64,000 nucleotides of DNA from Bacteroidales bacterium UBA6431 (GCA_002439095.1 DJOT01000035.1:1-64000); one strand, 5' to 3'. Shown: positions 51,632-61,921, numbered from the stretch's first letter. A program made the numbers and translations. The notes: generated by a model not told the origin, from the sequence alone.

Positions 51632-52822
51632 CTACAAAGTTTTGACAGCGGCAGCCAGACTCTCAAGTGCGTTTTTGAGCACAGATCGAGGGCAGCCTAC
51701 ATTAAGCCTCATAAAACCAACGCCTTCCGCTCCGAACATGGAACCGTCATTGAGCGCAAGGTGAGCGCCGTCCACAAAAAGATGCACAAGCTTCTCCTGG
51801 CTCAAGCCAAGTTTACGGCAGTCAAGCCATATCAAGAATGAAGCCTGTGGCCGTACAGGATGCACAACGGGAAGATTCTCTTTGAGCCAGCTCTCCACAA
51901 AATCAATATTGCCTTCCACATATCCGAGCATCTCACCGCGCCACTCACGTCCCCTGTCCGTATATGCGGCGCGGGTGGCTTCTGCTGAGAATATCGAAGG
52001 ATAGTCAAGTTCCACGGCCTCTATATAGTCATAGAACTTCTTTGCGATTTCCGGATTCAGGACTATTGAATAGGAGCTGACGACCCCTGCTATATTGAAT
52101 GTTTTCGACGGGGCCATGAAGGTGATGCTGCACTGCGCCGCATCCTCGCTGACGGATGCGAAAGGGTGATGCTTTTTGCCGCCAAGCACCATCTCCCCGT
52201 GGATTTCATCAGAAATCACAATCACGCCGCGTCTGCGGCAGATTTCGGCAAGACGTTGCAGAGACGCCACGGAGAAGCAGACGCCGCACGGGTTATGGGG
52301 GTTGGAGAGAATCAGCATCTTTGTCCGCTCGTCAATCAGGGACTCAAGATGATCCAGGTCCATTTCATAGGTCTTCAGGAAGCCGTCCTCGTCATATACC
52401 GGCTTCAGAGGGTTGTTCACGACCTCGAAGCCGCAGGCCACAGTCACATTGTGGAACGGGTGGTAGACAGGCGGCTGGATTATCACCTTGTCGCCTGGCT
52501 GAAGAAAGCATCGCTCAGCGAAGCCTATACCTTTCACTATCCCCGGAATATAGCGGAAATGCTCCGGGGCGACCTTCCAGCCATGCAGGGATTCAACCCA
52601 CGACGATACGATCTCGAAATAGTCGGCCCCTGTGGTAGGGTAGCCCAGAATCGGATGGTCAAGACGACGCCTCAGCGCGTCTATGATGAAATCCGGTGTT
52701 CTGAAATCCATGTCGGCTATCCAGAAGGAAGCCAGATCTGAACGCCCGAAAGTCTCTTTCATCGTGTCCACTTTGCAACATCGTGTGCCATGCCGGTCAA
52801 TAATTTCGTCGAAATTGTACAT
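51632..52822 (-). CDS. PatB/MalY-type pyridoxal phosphate C-S lyase
   Basis: Fold-type I PLP enzyme, probably a cystathionine beta-lyase that releases homocysteine, ammonia and pyruvate. The 396-residue protein has SFWIADMDFRTPDFI, ILSNPHNPCGVCF, ISDEIHGEMV and the PLP lysine in MAPSKTFNIAGV. These mark the MalY/PatB branch of the aminotransferase family. ATG 52822 is preferred over an upstream start that would add eight residues. TAGATTTG (52855-52848, minus) may be the -7 box. Confidence 0.9.
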   Translation of the reverse strand: MYNFDEIIDRHGTRCCKVDTMKETFGRSDLASFWIADMDFRTPDFIIDALRRRLDHPILGYPTTGADYFEIVSSWVESLHGWKVAPEHFRYIPGIVKGIGFAERCFLQPGDKVIIQPPVYHPFHNVTVACGFEVVNNPLKPVYDEDGFLKTYEMDLDHLESLIDERTKMLILSNPHNPCGVCFSVASLQRLAEICRRRGVIVISDEIHGEMVLGGKKHHPFASVSEDAAQCSITFMAPSKTFNIAGVVSSYSIVLNPEIAKKFYDYIEAVELDYPSIFSAEATRAAYTDRGREWRGEMLGYVEGNIDFVESWLKENLPVVHPVRPQASFLIWLDCRKLGLSQEKLVHLFVDGAHLALNDGSMFGAEGVGFMRLNVGCPRSVLKNALESLAAAVKTL

Positions 52823-52923
52823 TTTGTAAAATTTTTGTAAACCCATACAAATCTACGTCAAAAATACGAGATTTTTTGTATCTTCGCGGCCAAGTTTCAC
52901 CAAAGCCCATTTTATGGTTGGAA

Positions 52924-53946
52924 ATGAAGAAAACATTATTCTCTATCGCAGCTGTGCTGCTGGGCTTTCTTGCGCACTCGCAAGAGGCTGACAGCCTCGG
53001 CAGATTCGCCGAGGTCTCCGTCGTTTCACGCCTTGACGCGAACCCGGCCTACAATTCCGGAGATTCGGATTTCGGGTTTGACCTTGGCAACACTTCCATC
53101 TACACACTCTTTGAAGGTTCCCTCTCGGAACATTTTTCCTGGACCGTGGTCAACCACTGGTTTCATGCCGAAAGTGAAGGGGAATACGGATGGCCGTACA
53201 AGTATCTCGGCTATTCCGACACCACAAACTGGCTGGATTACTGCACATTGGATTTCAGTCTCGGCAATTGGGGGCTGACTTTGGGAAAAGACATGATCGC
53301 CACAGGCGGCTTCGAGTATGAAGACTGGGACTGGGACATCTACCCTGTGTTCTCTTCGCCTCTTGCCAACACGATGTCCTGCTACCAATGGGGAGGCACA
53401 GTGTCATACACGACTCCATCAGGACTCAGCAATTTCAGTGCACAGATGACATCCTCACCTTTTGGAGAGCACCCGTTCAGCAGCGGCCTTTGGGCATATT
53501 CGGCCAAGTGGAGGGGAGAATATGGAGTTTTCTCCAACATCTGGAGCGCAAGTGCGCTTGAAACCGCAAAAGGGGAGTATATGTATATCTTCTGGCTCGG
53601 GCAGCAGCTCAACCTTGACTGCTGGTCAGCGACTCTTGACCTGAGCAACGCATACGGGTCCGACGAAGACTTCTCTGCATCTGCACTCCGCGGCGGCACG
53701 GCAGCCCTTACACTCAAATATGCGCCGTCAGAAAGGTTTAATGTGTCAGCGCGCGGTTCGTATATCCTTACCGGAGACGAAGAACTCACCCCAAGCCACT
53801 GGACGGCCGGCGCAATAGCCGAATTCTTCCCGCTCAAGGATTCTGACGACCTCAGGCTTCACGCATTCCTCGCATACGACTCGCTCCTGTCACAGGCCAC
53901 GCTCAGCCTCGGAGCCAGATATAACCTGAGCCTCAAGATTTTCTAG
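52924..53946 (+). CDS. Outer-membrane beta-barrel protein, putative porin of the polyamine operon
   Basis: The 340-residue product has a clear signal peptide (ends about AHSQ, residue 20) followed by alternating aromatic-polar strands to a C-terminal strand ending YNLSLKIF, as expected for an outer-membrane barrel. The strand-rich body has many acidic residues (DSDFGFDLGN, YEDWDWDIYP), which would suit a cationic substrate. It ends 6 bases before potA. A channel for polyamines is therefore plausible, but no family was recognised. TATCTTCG at about 52879-52886 could be its -7 box. Confidence 0.7.
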   Translation: MKKTLFSIAAVLLGFLAHSQEADSLGRFAEVSVVSRLDANPAYNSGDSDFGFDLGNTSIYTLFEGSLSEHFSWTVVNHWFHAESEGEYGWPYKYLGYSDTTNWLDYCTLDFSLGNWGLTLGKDMIATGGFEYEDWDWDIYPVFSSPLANTMSCYQWGGTVSYTTPSGLSNFSAQMTSSPFGEHPFSSGLWAYSAKWRGEYGVFSNIWSASALETAKGEYMYIFWLGQQLNLDCWSATLDLSNAYGSDEDFSASALRGGTAALTLKYAPSERFNVSARGSYILTGDEELTPSHWTAGAIAEFFPLKDSDDLRLHAFLAYDSLLSQATLSLGARYNLSLKIF

Positions 53947-53952
53947 GGAAAG

Positions 53953-55341
53953 ATGGTAAAATCCGAAATCATTGTCTCTCTCCGGAACGTCAGCAAGGAA
54001 TTCTCCGGAAAGAAGGTACTGGACGACATCAGTCTCAACATACGCAAAGGTGAATTCGTGACCCTGCTCGGCCCGTCCGGCTGCGGCAAGACCACGACAC
54101 TGCGTCTCATCGCGGGCTTCCTCGCCCCGGACGAGGGAGAAATCCTGCTCGACGGCAAGGACATCTCCTCGATTCCGCCATACAAAAGGCCGTTCAACAC
54201 TGTATTCCAGCGCTATGCGCTCTTCCCTCACCTGGATGTCTACGACAACATAGCTTTCGGTCTCAAGCTCCAGAAAGTACCTTCGGACGAAATCGACCGC
54301 AAAGTCCGCAAAGTATTGAAGCTCGTGAGCATGACGGACTATGAGGACAGGGACGTGTCCACTCTCTCCGGCGGTCAGCAACAGAGGGTCGCCATCGCGA
54401 GGGCCATAGTCAACCAGCCCAAGATCCTGCTTCTTGACGAACCGCTTGCCGCCCTTGATCTCAAGATGCGCAAGGACATGCAGATCGAGCTCAAGGAGAT
54501 GCACAGCAAGCTAGGCATCACTTTCATATACGTGACCCACGACCAGGAAGAGGCACTGACGCTGTCCGACACCATTGTCGTCATGAACGAAGGCAAGATC
54601 CAGCAGATCGGCAGCCCTGTGGACATATACAACGAGCCGCAGAACTCATTCGTGGCCGACTTCATCGGGGAGTCCAACATTCTTAACGGAACCATGATCC
54701 AGGACCGCAAGGTTGAGTTCATCGGGCACTCTTTCGACTGCGTGGACGAGGGTTTCGGGGAGAACGTGCCGGTTGACGTGGTGATACGTCCGGAGGACAT
54801 CTACATCATGAACCAGCTCGAAGGTGCCCAGTTCAGCGGCACTGTCAAGTCCTGCACATTCAAGGGCGTGCACTACGAGATGTTCGTGGATTCAGATAAG
54901 GGATACGAACTGATGATCCAGGACTACAACGCGTTCGAAGTCGGTTCGACAGTCGGGCTTCTCATACGGCCGAATGACATTCAGGTCATGCACAAGGAGA
55001 GGCTCACAAACAGTTTTGACGGGGAAATGGCTGACGAGAACCATGTCTCTTTCCTGGGCGAGAAGTTCGAGTGCCTCCCGCAGTCAGGACTTGCCGCCGG
55101 AGACAAAGTGCGCGTCAGCATAGACTTCGACAAGGTAGACCTGCTCGACCATCAGGAAGACGGCATGCTGGAAGGCGAGGTCCACTTCCTTCTGTACAAG
55201 GGGGATCACTACCACCTTACTATCCTCACCGACAGCGGAGACCATATTTGGGTGGACACCGATGACATCTGGGACAAGGGCGACCTTGTCGGAATAAATT
55301 TCGCCCCCGCGGACATTAAGATCGAGAAGAGAAATGACTAA
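53953..55341 (+). CDS. potA: Spermidine/putrescine ABC transporter ATPase PotA
   Basis: Energises polyamine import. The 462-residue protein has Walker A GPSGCGKT (40-47), signature [14 protein letters not shown] (about 138), Walker [12 protein letters not shown] and the switch His in YVTHDQEEA. It is about 90 residues longer than usual because the C-terminal part contains two TOBE-like units (about 275-345 and 375-460), each ending in the pattern IRPNDIQV or FAPADIKI. potB begins 8 bases before its stop. Confidence 0.95.
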   Translation: MVKSEIIVSLRNVSKEFSGKKVLDDISLNIRKGEFVTLLGPSGCGKTTTLRLIAGFLAPDEGEILLDGKDISSIPPYKRPFNTVFQRYALFPHLDVYDNIAFGLKLQKVPSDEIDRKVRKVLKLVSMTDYEDRDVSTLSGGQQQRVAIARAIVNQPKILLLDEPLAALDLKMRKDMQIELKEMHSKLGITFIYVTHDQEEALTLSDTIVVMNEGKIQQIGSPVDIYNEPQNSFVADFIGESNILNGTMIQDRKVEFIGHSFDCVDEGFGENVPVDVVIRPEDIYIMNQLEGAQFSGTVKSCTFKGVHYEMFVDSDKGYELMIQDYNAFEVGSTVGLLIRPNDIQVMHKERLTNSFDGEMADENHVSFLGEKFECLPQSGLAAGDKVRVSIDFDKVDLLDHQEDGMLEGEVHFLLYKGDHYHLTILTDSGDHIWVDTDDIWDKGDLVGINFAPADIKIEKRND

Positions 55342-56107
55342 AAGAAGCAGCTGGAGCATACCGTATCTGGTATTTCTTACGGTCTTCGTCGTCCTGCCGC
55401 TGCTCCTGGTCGTGATATACGCATTTCAGGACAGCTACGGGCATTTCACGCTTGCGAACATCACCAAGTTCTTCTCTGACTCCGATGCGATGGGGACATT
55501 CGCCCTGTCGATGGAGGTTGCCATAGAAAACACTCTCATCTGCATACTGCTCGGTTACCCTGCGGCCTGGATTCTGGCCAACAAGGATCTCAACCGCAGT
55601 GCTGTCACCGTAGTGCTGTTCATCCTCCCGATGTGGATCAACGCCCTTATGCGAACTCTCGCCACGGCGGAACTCTTCAACATGCTCGGCATCAGCCTCG
55701 GCAAGGGGACTCTGCTGTTCGGTATGGCCTACGACTATCTTCCGTTCATGATTTACCCTATCTACAATGTCCTGAACAAGATGGACAAGTCATACGCGGA
55801 AGCGGCTCAAGACCTGGGAGCTACGCCATGGCAAGTATTCTGGAAAGTGACTGTGCCGCTTTCCATGCCAGGAGTAGCCAGCGGTGTAATGATGGTGTTC
55901 ATGCCTACAGTCAGCACGTTCGCCATCTCGGAGTTCCTCACCAACAACAAGATAAAACTCTTCGGAACCATCATCCAGGAGAACATAAACTCATCGATGT
56001 GGAACTACGGCGCCGCGCTCGCCCTGATAATGCTCATCATAATAGGTATCACATCCCTCTTCACTGACAGGGACAAAGACGCCGGGGAGGACGTATCGAG
56101 GATATGA
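55334..56107 (+). CDS. potB: Spermidine/putrescine ABC transporter permease PotB
   Basis: First membrane subunit of the polyamine importer. The 257-residue protein has six membrane segments and the EAA loop [20 protein letters not shown] that docks on PotA. It overlaps potA by 8 bases and potC by 4 bases (ATGA), so stoichiometric translation is likely. Confidence 0.94.
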   Translation: MTKRSSWSIPYLVFLTVFVVLPLLLVVIYAFQDSYGHFTLANITKFFSDSDAMGTFALSMEVAIENTLICILLGYPAAWILANKDLNRSAVTVVLFILPMWINALMRTLATAELFNMLGISLGKGTLLFGMAYDYLPFMIYPIYNVLNKMDKSYAEAAQDLGATPWQVFWKVTVPLSMPGVASGVMMVFMPTVSTFAISEFLTNNKIKLFGTIIQENINSSMWNYGAALALIMLIIIGITSLFTDRDKDAGEDVSRI

Positions 56108-56904
56108 AAAAGATTCTGGCAAAAATCTACATCTGGATCCTGCTCGCGCTGCTGTATGCGCCGCTGGTGTTCATCGCCGTGTTCTCGTTTACAGAAAGCA
56201 AGGTGCTGGGGAGTTGGACAGGTTTCTCCACCAAGCTCTACAGTAACCTATTCACCGGCAGCATGCAGGGTACCGGTTCGCTGATGGCGGCAGTGGAGAA
56301 CACTTTGATCATAGCACTCGTGGCAGCGCTCATATCGACCATGCTCGGCACCACGGCAGCAATCGGGATACACAATCTCAAGGGACGCAAGCGTCAGACG
56401 CTCAGTTTCTTGAACAACATCCCCATGATCAACCCAGACATCATCACCGGTGTGTCCCTGTTCCTGCTCTTCGTGTTTCTGCACATAAGTCAGGGATATG
56501 CCACGGTGGTGCTGGCACATGTCAGCTTCTGCACCCCTTATGTGGTGCTCAGCGTGCTGCCGAAACTCAGGCAGATGAACCCCAACATCTACGAGGCTGC
56601 CCTTGATCTGGGCGCCACCCCGTCCCAGGCACTCTGGAAAGTGCTTGTCCCGGAACTCAGGCCCGGCATGGTATCGGGGTTCATCCTGGCATTCACGATG
56701 TCGCTTGACGATTTCGCAGTGACATTCTTCACGAGGGGCACCATCGGCCTGGAGACCCTCTCCACCTATATCTACACAGATGCACGCAAAGGTGGACTGA
56801 CTCCGGAACTGCGGCCCCTGATGACCATTATTTTCCTTATAATACTTGTTCTGCTTCTGTTCATCAATCTCAGGCAGGCAAGACAGCTCAAAAAGAACGA
56901 TTGA
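56104..56904 (+). CDS. potC: Spermidine/putrescine ABC transporter permease PotC
   Basis: Second membrane subunit. The 266-residue protein has six membrane segments and the EAA loop EAALDLGATPSQALWKVLVP. The SLDDFAVTFFTRG stretch after the loop is typical of PotC. It is followed after 8 bases by potD. Confidence 0.94.
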   Translation: MKKILAKIYIWILLALLYAPLVFIAVFSFTESKVLGSWTGFSTKLYSNLFTGSMQGTGSLMAAVENTLIIALVAALISTMLGTTAAIGIHNLKGRKRQTLSFLNNIPMINPDIITGVSLFLLFVFLHISQGYATVVLAHVSFCTPYVVLSVLPKLRQMNPNIYEAALDLGATPSQALWKVLVPELRPGMVSGFILAFTMSLDDFAVTFFTRGTIGLETLSTYIYTDARKGGLTPELRPLMTIIFLIILVLLLFINLRQARQLKKND

Positions 56905-56912
56905 TCATATAA

Positions 56913-58205
56913 ATGAAAAGGATTCTTACTTTCATCGCGGCTGCGGCTATGCTCTGCGGCTGCGCCGAGGACCGCAGCGCGATCCTCAAGGTTTACAACT
57001 GGTCCGACTACATCGACGAGAGCGCCATCGCGGACTTCGAGGACTGGTACAAGGAACAGACCGGCGAGGACGTCAAGGTCATCTACCAGACATTCGACAT
57101 CAACGAGACCATGCTCTCCAAGATCGAGAAAGGACATGAGGACTACGATGTCGTGTGCCCGTCCGACTACATCATCGAGAGGATGCTCCAGAACGACCTG
57201 CTTCTCCCTATCGACAGGGACTTCGGCCAGACTCCGAACTACATAGACGGCAACATCGCCCCTTATGTCCGGAGCTGCTTCGACAAGATGGTGGGAAACG
57301 GCAAGAACGCCAACGAATACTCCGTCGGCTACATGTGGGGCACTACAGGCATCTTGTACAACGCCAAGTATGTCACAGATGAGGAGGCATCCACATGGGA
57401 TGTGATACGCAACCCGAAATTCGCCGGCAAGATATTCATCAAGGATTCCCCGCGTGACGTCTACTCGCAGATCATCATCTATCTCAAACAGAAGGAGCTC
57501 CAGGAAGGCAAGGTGACGCTCGACGAACTCATGTACGACTCCTCCGACGAGTCCCTGGCGGCCGTCGAAAGCTACATGAAGCAGGTAAAGGACCTCGTAG
57601 CCGGCTGGGAGGCCGACTTCGGCAAGGAGCAGATGATACAGGAGAGGGGATGGGTCAACCTCACATGGAGCGGAGATGCCGTATGGGCCATCGAGGAAGC
57701 CAAGGAGGCCGGTGTGGACCTACGGTACACCTGCCCTAAGGAAGGATTCACCGTGTGGTTCGACGGCTGGGTGATCCCGAAGTACGCACGCAATACCAAG
57801 GCCGCAAAATACTGGATCAACTTCATGTGCCGTCCCGACATTGCCATCCGCAATGTGGACGTGACCGGCTATGTGTCCGTGCTCGGCGCTCCGGAAATCA
57901 TGGAAGCCTTCACCGACAGCACCTATGCACCGTCCGACCTGAGCTACTTCTTCGGTCCTGAGGCTACATCCGTATGTGCCAACCCTGTCCTCTATCCTGA
58001 TACTCAGACCATTGCACGCAGCACCATGGAGCACGACTGGGGCGAGCGCACCGCTCCGCTCATCGCCATGTGGTCAAGGGTCAAGGGAGACAATGCCAAC
58101 AGCATGACCGTCATCGTCATAGCCGCATTCGTCGTGGCAGCCGCGGCGGCAGGTATCATCACAAAGACAAGGAAATCAAGCCGCCGGAAAGCCAGAAGGC
58201 GCTAA
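56913..58205 (+). CDS. potD: Polyamine-binding lipoprotein PotD with C-terminal membrane segment
   Basis: Periplasmic receptor of the importer. The 430-residue protein has a lipobox AMLCGCAED, then the PotD fold with LKVYNWSDYIDESAI, VVCPSDYIIERM, GYMWGTTGILYN and WVNLTWSGDAVWAI, where acidic and aromatic residues bind the polyamine amines. It is about 60-80 residues longer than usual: after residue 395 comes a hydrophobic segment (MTVIVIAAFVVAAAAAGII) and a very basic tail (KSSRRKARRR). It is thus anchored at both ends in the inner membrane. Confidence 0.93.
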   Translation: MKRILTFIAAAAMLCGCAEDRSAILKVYNWSDYIDESAIADFEDWYKEQTGEDVKVIYQTFDINETMLSKIEKGHEDYDVVCPSDYIIERMLQNDLLLPIDRDFGQTPNYIDGNIAPYVRSCFDKMVGNGKNANEYSVGYMWGTTGILYNAKYVTDEEASTWDVIRNPKFAGKIFIKDSPRDVYSQIIIYLKQKELQEGKVTLDELMYDSSDESLAAVESYMKQVKDLVAGWEADFGKEQMIQERGWVNLTWSGDAVWAIEEAKEAGVDLRYTCPKEGFTVWFDGWVIPKYARNTKAAKYWINFMCRPDIAIRNVDVTGYVSVLGAPEIMEAFTDSTYAPSDLSYFFGPEATSVCANPVLYPDTQTIARSTMEHDWGERTAPLIAMWSRVKGDNANSMTVIVIAAFVVAAAAAGIITKTRKSSRRKARRR

Positions 58206-58236
58206 GCAGCTGATTGGCCTGAAGCCATCTACTATA

Positions 58237-58285
58237 ACAATATAGGCCGGGGCGATATTTTGTTTTGAGCCCCGGCCTATATTGT
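58237..58285. terminator. 17-bp perfect inverted repeat ending the pot operon
   Basis: Arms 58237-58253 and 58269-58285 are perfectly complementary over 17 bp (core AGGCCGGGGC/GCCCCGGCCT) around a 15-nt T-rich loop. It is an unusually strong hairpin that can end transcripts from both the pot operon and the converging transporter gene. Confidence 0.75.
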
Positions 58286-58327
58286 ATACTGGAATATCCC
58301 GATTACGGGACTGTCTTTTTGCTGAGG

Positions 58328-59611
58328 CTAAGTCGTCTTGAGTTGCTTGCCAGGCTCCTTGAAGAAGATCATGAACAGCACGCCGACCACAAACGAGTAG
58401 GCTGCAAATATATACCAGGCCGTACTCCAGTCCGGAGTGGAGGCGTCGTATACGAAGTGATTGACCACGAGGCCGGCAACCCAGGTGCCGATGGAAGCCC
58501 CGAGGCCGTTGGTCATCAGCATGAAGAGCCCCTGTGCCGAAGAACGCATGCCCTTGTCCACGTTCTCGTTGACAAAGAGCGAACCGGAGATGTTGAAGAA
58601 GTCGAATGCCACGCCATACACGATGCAGCTGAGCACGAACATCCACACCCCCGGGCCGGGGTTGCCCAGTCCGAAGAAGCCGAAGCGGAACACCCATGCG
58701 AACATCGCGATGAGCATCACCTTCTTGATGCCGAACTTTTTCATGAAGACAGGAATGAGCAGGATGCAGAGAGTCTCGGAAACCTGGCTCAGAGAAATCA
58801 GCGCATTGGCATTGTTGGCGCCCCAGGTATCGGCGAAAGCAGGATTGTCCTTGAAAGAAGTTATGAACGTGTTGGCATAGCCGTTGGTGATCTGGAGAGC
58901 GGCCCCGAGAAGCATCGAGAATATGAAGAAAACGGCGAACTGCCCGTTCTTGAAGAGTTTGAATGCGCTTAGTCCCGTTGCCTCCGCAAAACTTTGGCTG
59001 CCGGCCGCCTTTGGCTTGCACGGACAGTCAGGCAGGCTCAAGGCGTAGAGGGCGAGGACTATACTGAGCGCCCCGGAGACAAAGAACTGGTTGTAAGTAT
59101 GCTGAAACTGCACCCCGTCAGCTCCTTTGACGAAATTGACGAAAAGCATGGTGCAGATAAAGCCCACAGTGCCGAACACGCGGATTGGAGGAAAAGCCTT
59201 GACAGGATCCTTGCCGGCTTTCTCCAAAGCGTTGTAAGCCACAGAATTTGAAATGGCGATTGTCGGCATGAAAAAGGCTACGCTCAGAGCATAGAGGGCA
59301 TAGAAAGAGCCAAATTCGATCCCGGAGCCCGCAGACTTCGCGTAAAAGCCCGCCCCGAGCATAAACAGGCCGGCAAAAGCCTGACACAGCGAAAGCACTT
59401 TCTGGGCAGGAATCCACTTATCCGCCACGATTCCCATCAGGGCTGGCATGAAGATGGAGACAAATCCCTGAGTGGCGAAGAAGAGCCATATCTGCGGCCC
59501 GAACCCTGACTTGGCAAGAAAACTTCCCATAGACGTGAGATAAGCGCCCCACACCGCAAACTCAAGGAAGTTCATGATGATCAGCTTGAGGCTGACATTG
59601 GAATTGTTCAT
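58328..59611 (-). CDS. Nucleoside permease-type MFS transporter (NupG/XapB-like)
   Basis: The 427-residue protein has twelve membrane segments and starts KLIIMNFLEFAVWGAYLTSM, which is the typical opening of the NupG/XapB (nucleoside:H+ symporter) family. The conserved WGAY, the GxxADKW loop (GIVADKWIPAQK) and the mid-protein segment with LPDCPCK fit the Bacteroidota members annotated as nucleoside permeases. The substrate is inferred from the family. It is a single gene, converging with the pot operon and divergent from tgt. Confidence 0.85.
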   Translation of the reverse strand: MNNSNVSLKLIIMNFLEFAVWGAYLTSMGSFLAKSGFGPQIWLFFATQGFVSIFMPALMGIVADKWIPAQKVLSLCQAFAGLFMLGAGFYAKSAGSGIEFGSFYALYALSVAFFMPTIAISNSVAYNALEKAGKDPVKAFPPIRVFGTVGFICTMLFVNFVKGADGVQFQHTYNQFFVSGALSIVLALYALSLPDCPCKPKAAGSQSFAEATGLSAFKLFKNGQFAVFFIFSMLLGAALQITNGYANTFITSFKDNPAFADTWGANNANALISLSQVSETLCILLIPVFMKKFGIKKVMLIAMFAWVFRFGFFGLGNPGPGVWMFVLSCIVYGVAFDFFNISGSLFVNENVDKGMRSSAQGLFMLMTNGLGASIGTWVAGLVVNHFVYDASTPDWSTAWYIFAAYSFVVGVLFMIFFKEPGKQLKTT

Positions 59612-59671
59612 TTTCAGTAAATATTAGTTTCAGGACATAAAAGTAGGAAAAATGTTTCATATATTTTTGAC

Positions 59672-59679
59672 TATCTTTG
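59672..59679 (+). promoter_or_regulatory. -7 box for the tgt operon
   Basis: TATCTTTG matches the -7 consensus 19 bases before the tgt ATG. No clear -33 box. Confidence 0.5.
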
Positions 59680-59698
59680 CAAGATAAACGGATTTGAG

Positions 59699-60829
59699 AT
59701 GAAATTCACAAAAACCGCCTCTGACCCTCTCTCCGGCGCAAGATGCGGAGTGCTTGAGACAGACCATGGCAGCATACATACCCCGATTTTCATGCCTGTA
59801 GGGACCGTAGGTTCCGTAAAAGGTGTCTACCATCGGGATCTCAAGGATGACATAGGAGCCGAAATCATACTCGGCAACACTTATCATCTCTATCTGCGCC
59901 CGGGGCTTGACACGCTGAAAGCGGCAGGCGGACTGCATAAATTCGAAAGCTGGGACAGGCCTATCCTTACGGACAGCGGCGGATTTCAAGTCTTTTCCCT
60001 GACCCAGATCCGTAAACTCACCCCGGAAGGATGCACTTTCCGCAGCCATATCGACGGCTCAAAACACTGCTTCACTCCCGAGAACAATGTCGAGACACAG
60101 CGCATCATAGGTGCCGACATCATGATGGCCCTGGACGAATGCTGCCCCGGGGACGCTGACCGGGAATATGCCCGCAAGAGTCTGGACCTCACAAAGAACT
60201 GGCTTGAAAGATATTCCCGCAAATTCCATGAGACGGAACCGCTATATGGATATGACCAGACGTTCTTCCCGATCATACAGGGCTGCGTATACCCGGACCT
60301 CAGAGTGGAGGCGGCCGAGCACGCGCTGCAATTCTCCAAGGTCGGCATCGCCATCGGCGGCCTGGCTGTAGGAGAGCCCACGGAGAAGATGTACGAAATG
60401 CTGGAAGTATTGAATCCGGTCATACCCCAGGACAAGGCACGCTACCTCATGGGGGTCGGAACACCGGCCAACATCCTGGAGGGCATCGCGAGGGGAGTGG
60501 ACATGTTCGATTGCGTGATGCCTACAAGGAACGGGCGCAACGGGATGCTCTTCACCTGGAACGGCATCATGAATATGCGGAATGCGAAATGGGCGGAAGA
60601 CTTCTCGGAACTCGACCCTGACGGGGCTTCGTTTGTGGACCACAGCTATTCCAAGGCATACCTGCACCACCTGTTCATCGCAGGGGAGATGTTTGCGGCC
60701 ATGCTGGCGAGCGAGCATAACCTGGCGTTCTACCTCGACCTCGTACGGGAGGCGCGCAAACATACTGAGGCAGGTGACTTCTCCACTTGGAAAGAGGCGA
60801 CAGTCAAAAGGATAAGTTCCAGGATATGA
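59699..60829 (+). CDS. tgt: tRNA-guanine transglycosylase, lacking the usual zinc cysteines
   Basis: Exchanges guanine 34 for the queuine precursor preQ1 in tRNAs for Asp, Asn, His and Tyr. The 376-residue TIM barrel keeps the catalytic Asp region (LTDSGGFQVFSL), LDECCPGDADREYA, GGLAVGEP and FDCVMPTRNGRNG. The C-x-C-x-x-C part of the zinc site, expected after LDPD, is absent: the sequence there is DGASFVDHSYSKAYLHHL, so only the late His remains. The change may be shared by the lineage. Its stop overlaps the next start by 4 bases. Confidence 0.93.
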   Translation: MKFTKTASDPLSGARCGVLETDHGSIHTPIFMPVGTVGSVKGVYHRDLKDDIGAEIILGNTYHLYLRPGLDTLKAAGGLHKFESWDRPILTDSGGFQVFSLTQIRKLTPEGCTFRSHIDGSKHCFTPENNVETQRIIGADIMMALDECCPGDADREYARKSLDLTKNWLERYSRKFHETEPLYGYDQTFFPIIQGCVYPDLRVEAAEHALQFSKVGIAIGGLAVGEPTEKMYEMLEVLNPVIPQDKARYLMGVGTPANILEGIARGVDMFDCVMPTRNGRNGMLFTWNGIMNMRNAKWAEDFSELDPDGASFVDHSYSKAYLHHLFIAGEMFAAMLASEHNLAFYLDLVREARKHTEAGDFSTWKEATVKRISSRI

Positions 60830-61920
60830 ACATTCCAGGATTCAAGAAACTCGACCTCTACATCTCGAAGAAGTTCATCATGTCCTTCTTCATGTCGCTG
60901 CTGCTCATCATCGGGATCGTCATCATATTCGACATATCTGAGAAAATCGAGTACTTCGTCTCCAACAAGGCACCGCTCAAGGCGATCATTTTCGACTATT
61001 ACCTCAATTTCATCCCGTATTTCGTCAATATGTTCTCCCCGCTGTTCGTGTTCATCACGGTGATTTTCTTCACCTCAAGGATGGCTGCGGACTCCGAGAT
61101 CATCGCAATCCTCTCCGGAGGAGTGAGTTATGCAAGGATGTTGGTGCCGTATATGGCCTCGGCCCTGCTTATCACCCTGCTCTCGCTGGGCCTGAATTTC
61201 TATGTCATACCACGGTCCAACGCCACCAGGGTGGAATTCGAGAGCAAGTACATCAAGCGCCACAACAACTTCAATCTCAAGAATATACATTACCAGATAG
61301 CACCCGGGCAGTTCGTATATATAGAATCATTCAGCCGCTGGAACAACACTGCCTACAAGTTCACGATAGAGAATATTGAAGGCAACCGCATCACACGCAA
61401 GGTCAGCGCGGAAAGTGCTGCCTGGGACAGCACAATGGACGGCTGGAAGATGCGCCGCGTATTCACCAGAGACTATTCAGAAGGGCTTGAGGACCGCGTC
61501 AGCTACAAAGAAAGCGTGGACACGGTAATTGCGCTTAAAATCAAAGACCTCTTCGTCAACGAAAAGACGGTGGAGACCCTCAGCATGGGACAGCTCAACG
61601 AACTCATCGCAACCCAGAAGATGAGGGGGGACACCAATGTCATGTACGCCCTGATCGAGCAGAACCGCCGCTGGGCAATGCCTTTCTCCGCAATCATCCT
61701 CACGATCATAGGGGTCACCCTGTCATCCAAAAAGAAAAGGGGAGGCATCGGATGGAACATCGGCATCGGTATCGCGTTGGCGTTCTCATATATCCTGTTC
61801 CTCAGATTCAGCGAGATGTTCGTCTATACGGACACGCTTCCGCCGGGGATAGCACTATGGATACCTAACATACTTTTCGCAATCATAGCAATAGTCTTAT
61901 ACAGGCTCGCACCAAAATAG
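60826..61920 (+). CDS. LptF/LptG family LPS export permease
   Basis: Inner-membrane subunit of the LptBFG machine that pulls LPS out of the inner membrane. The 364-residue protein has three N-terminal and three C-terminal membrane segments flanking a periplasmic beta-jellyroll (about 130-260), with the family segment [20 protein letters not shown] and G subunits cannot be told apart reliably, so no gene symbol is given. ATG 60826 overlaps the tgt stop (ATGA). Confidence 0.9.
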   Translation: MNIPGFKKLDLYISKKFIMSFFMSLLLIIGIVIIFDISEKIEYFVSNKAPLKAIIFDYYLNFIPYFVNMFSPLFVFITVIFFTSRMAADSEIIAILSGGVSYARMLVPYMASALLITLLSLGLNFYVIPRSNATRVEFESKYIKRHNNFNLKNIHYQIAPGQFVYIESFSRWNNTAYKFTIENIEGNRITRKVSAESAAWDSTMDGWKMRRVFTRDYSEGLEDRVSYKESVDTVIALKIKDLFVNEKTVETLSMGQLNELIATQKMRGDTNVMYALIEQNRRWAMPFSAIILTIIGVTLSSKKKRGGIGWNIGIGIALAFSYILFLRFSEMFVYTDTLPPGIALWIPNILFAIIAIVLYRLAPK

Positions 61921-61921
61921 C

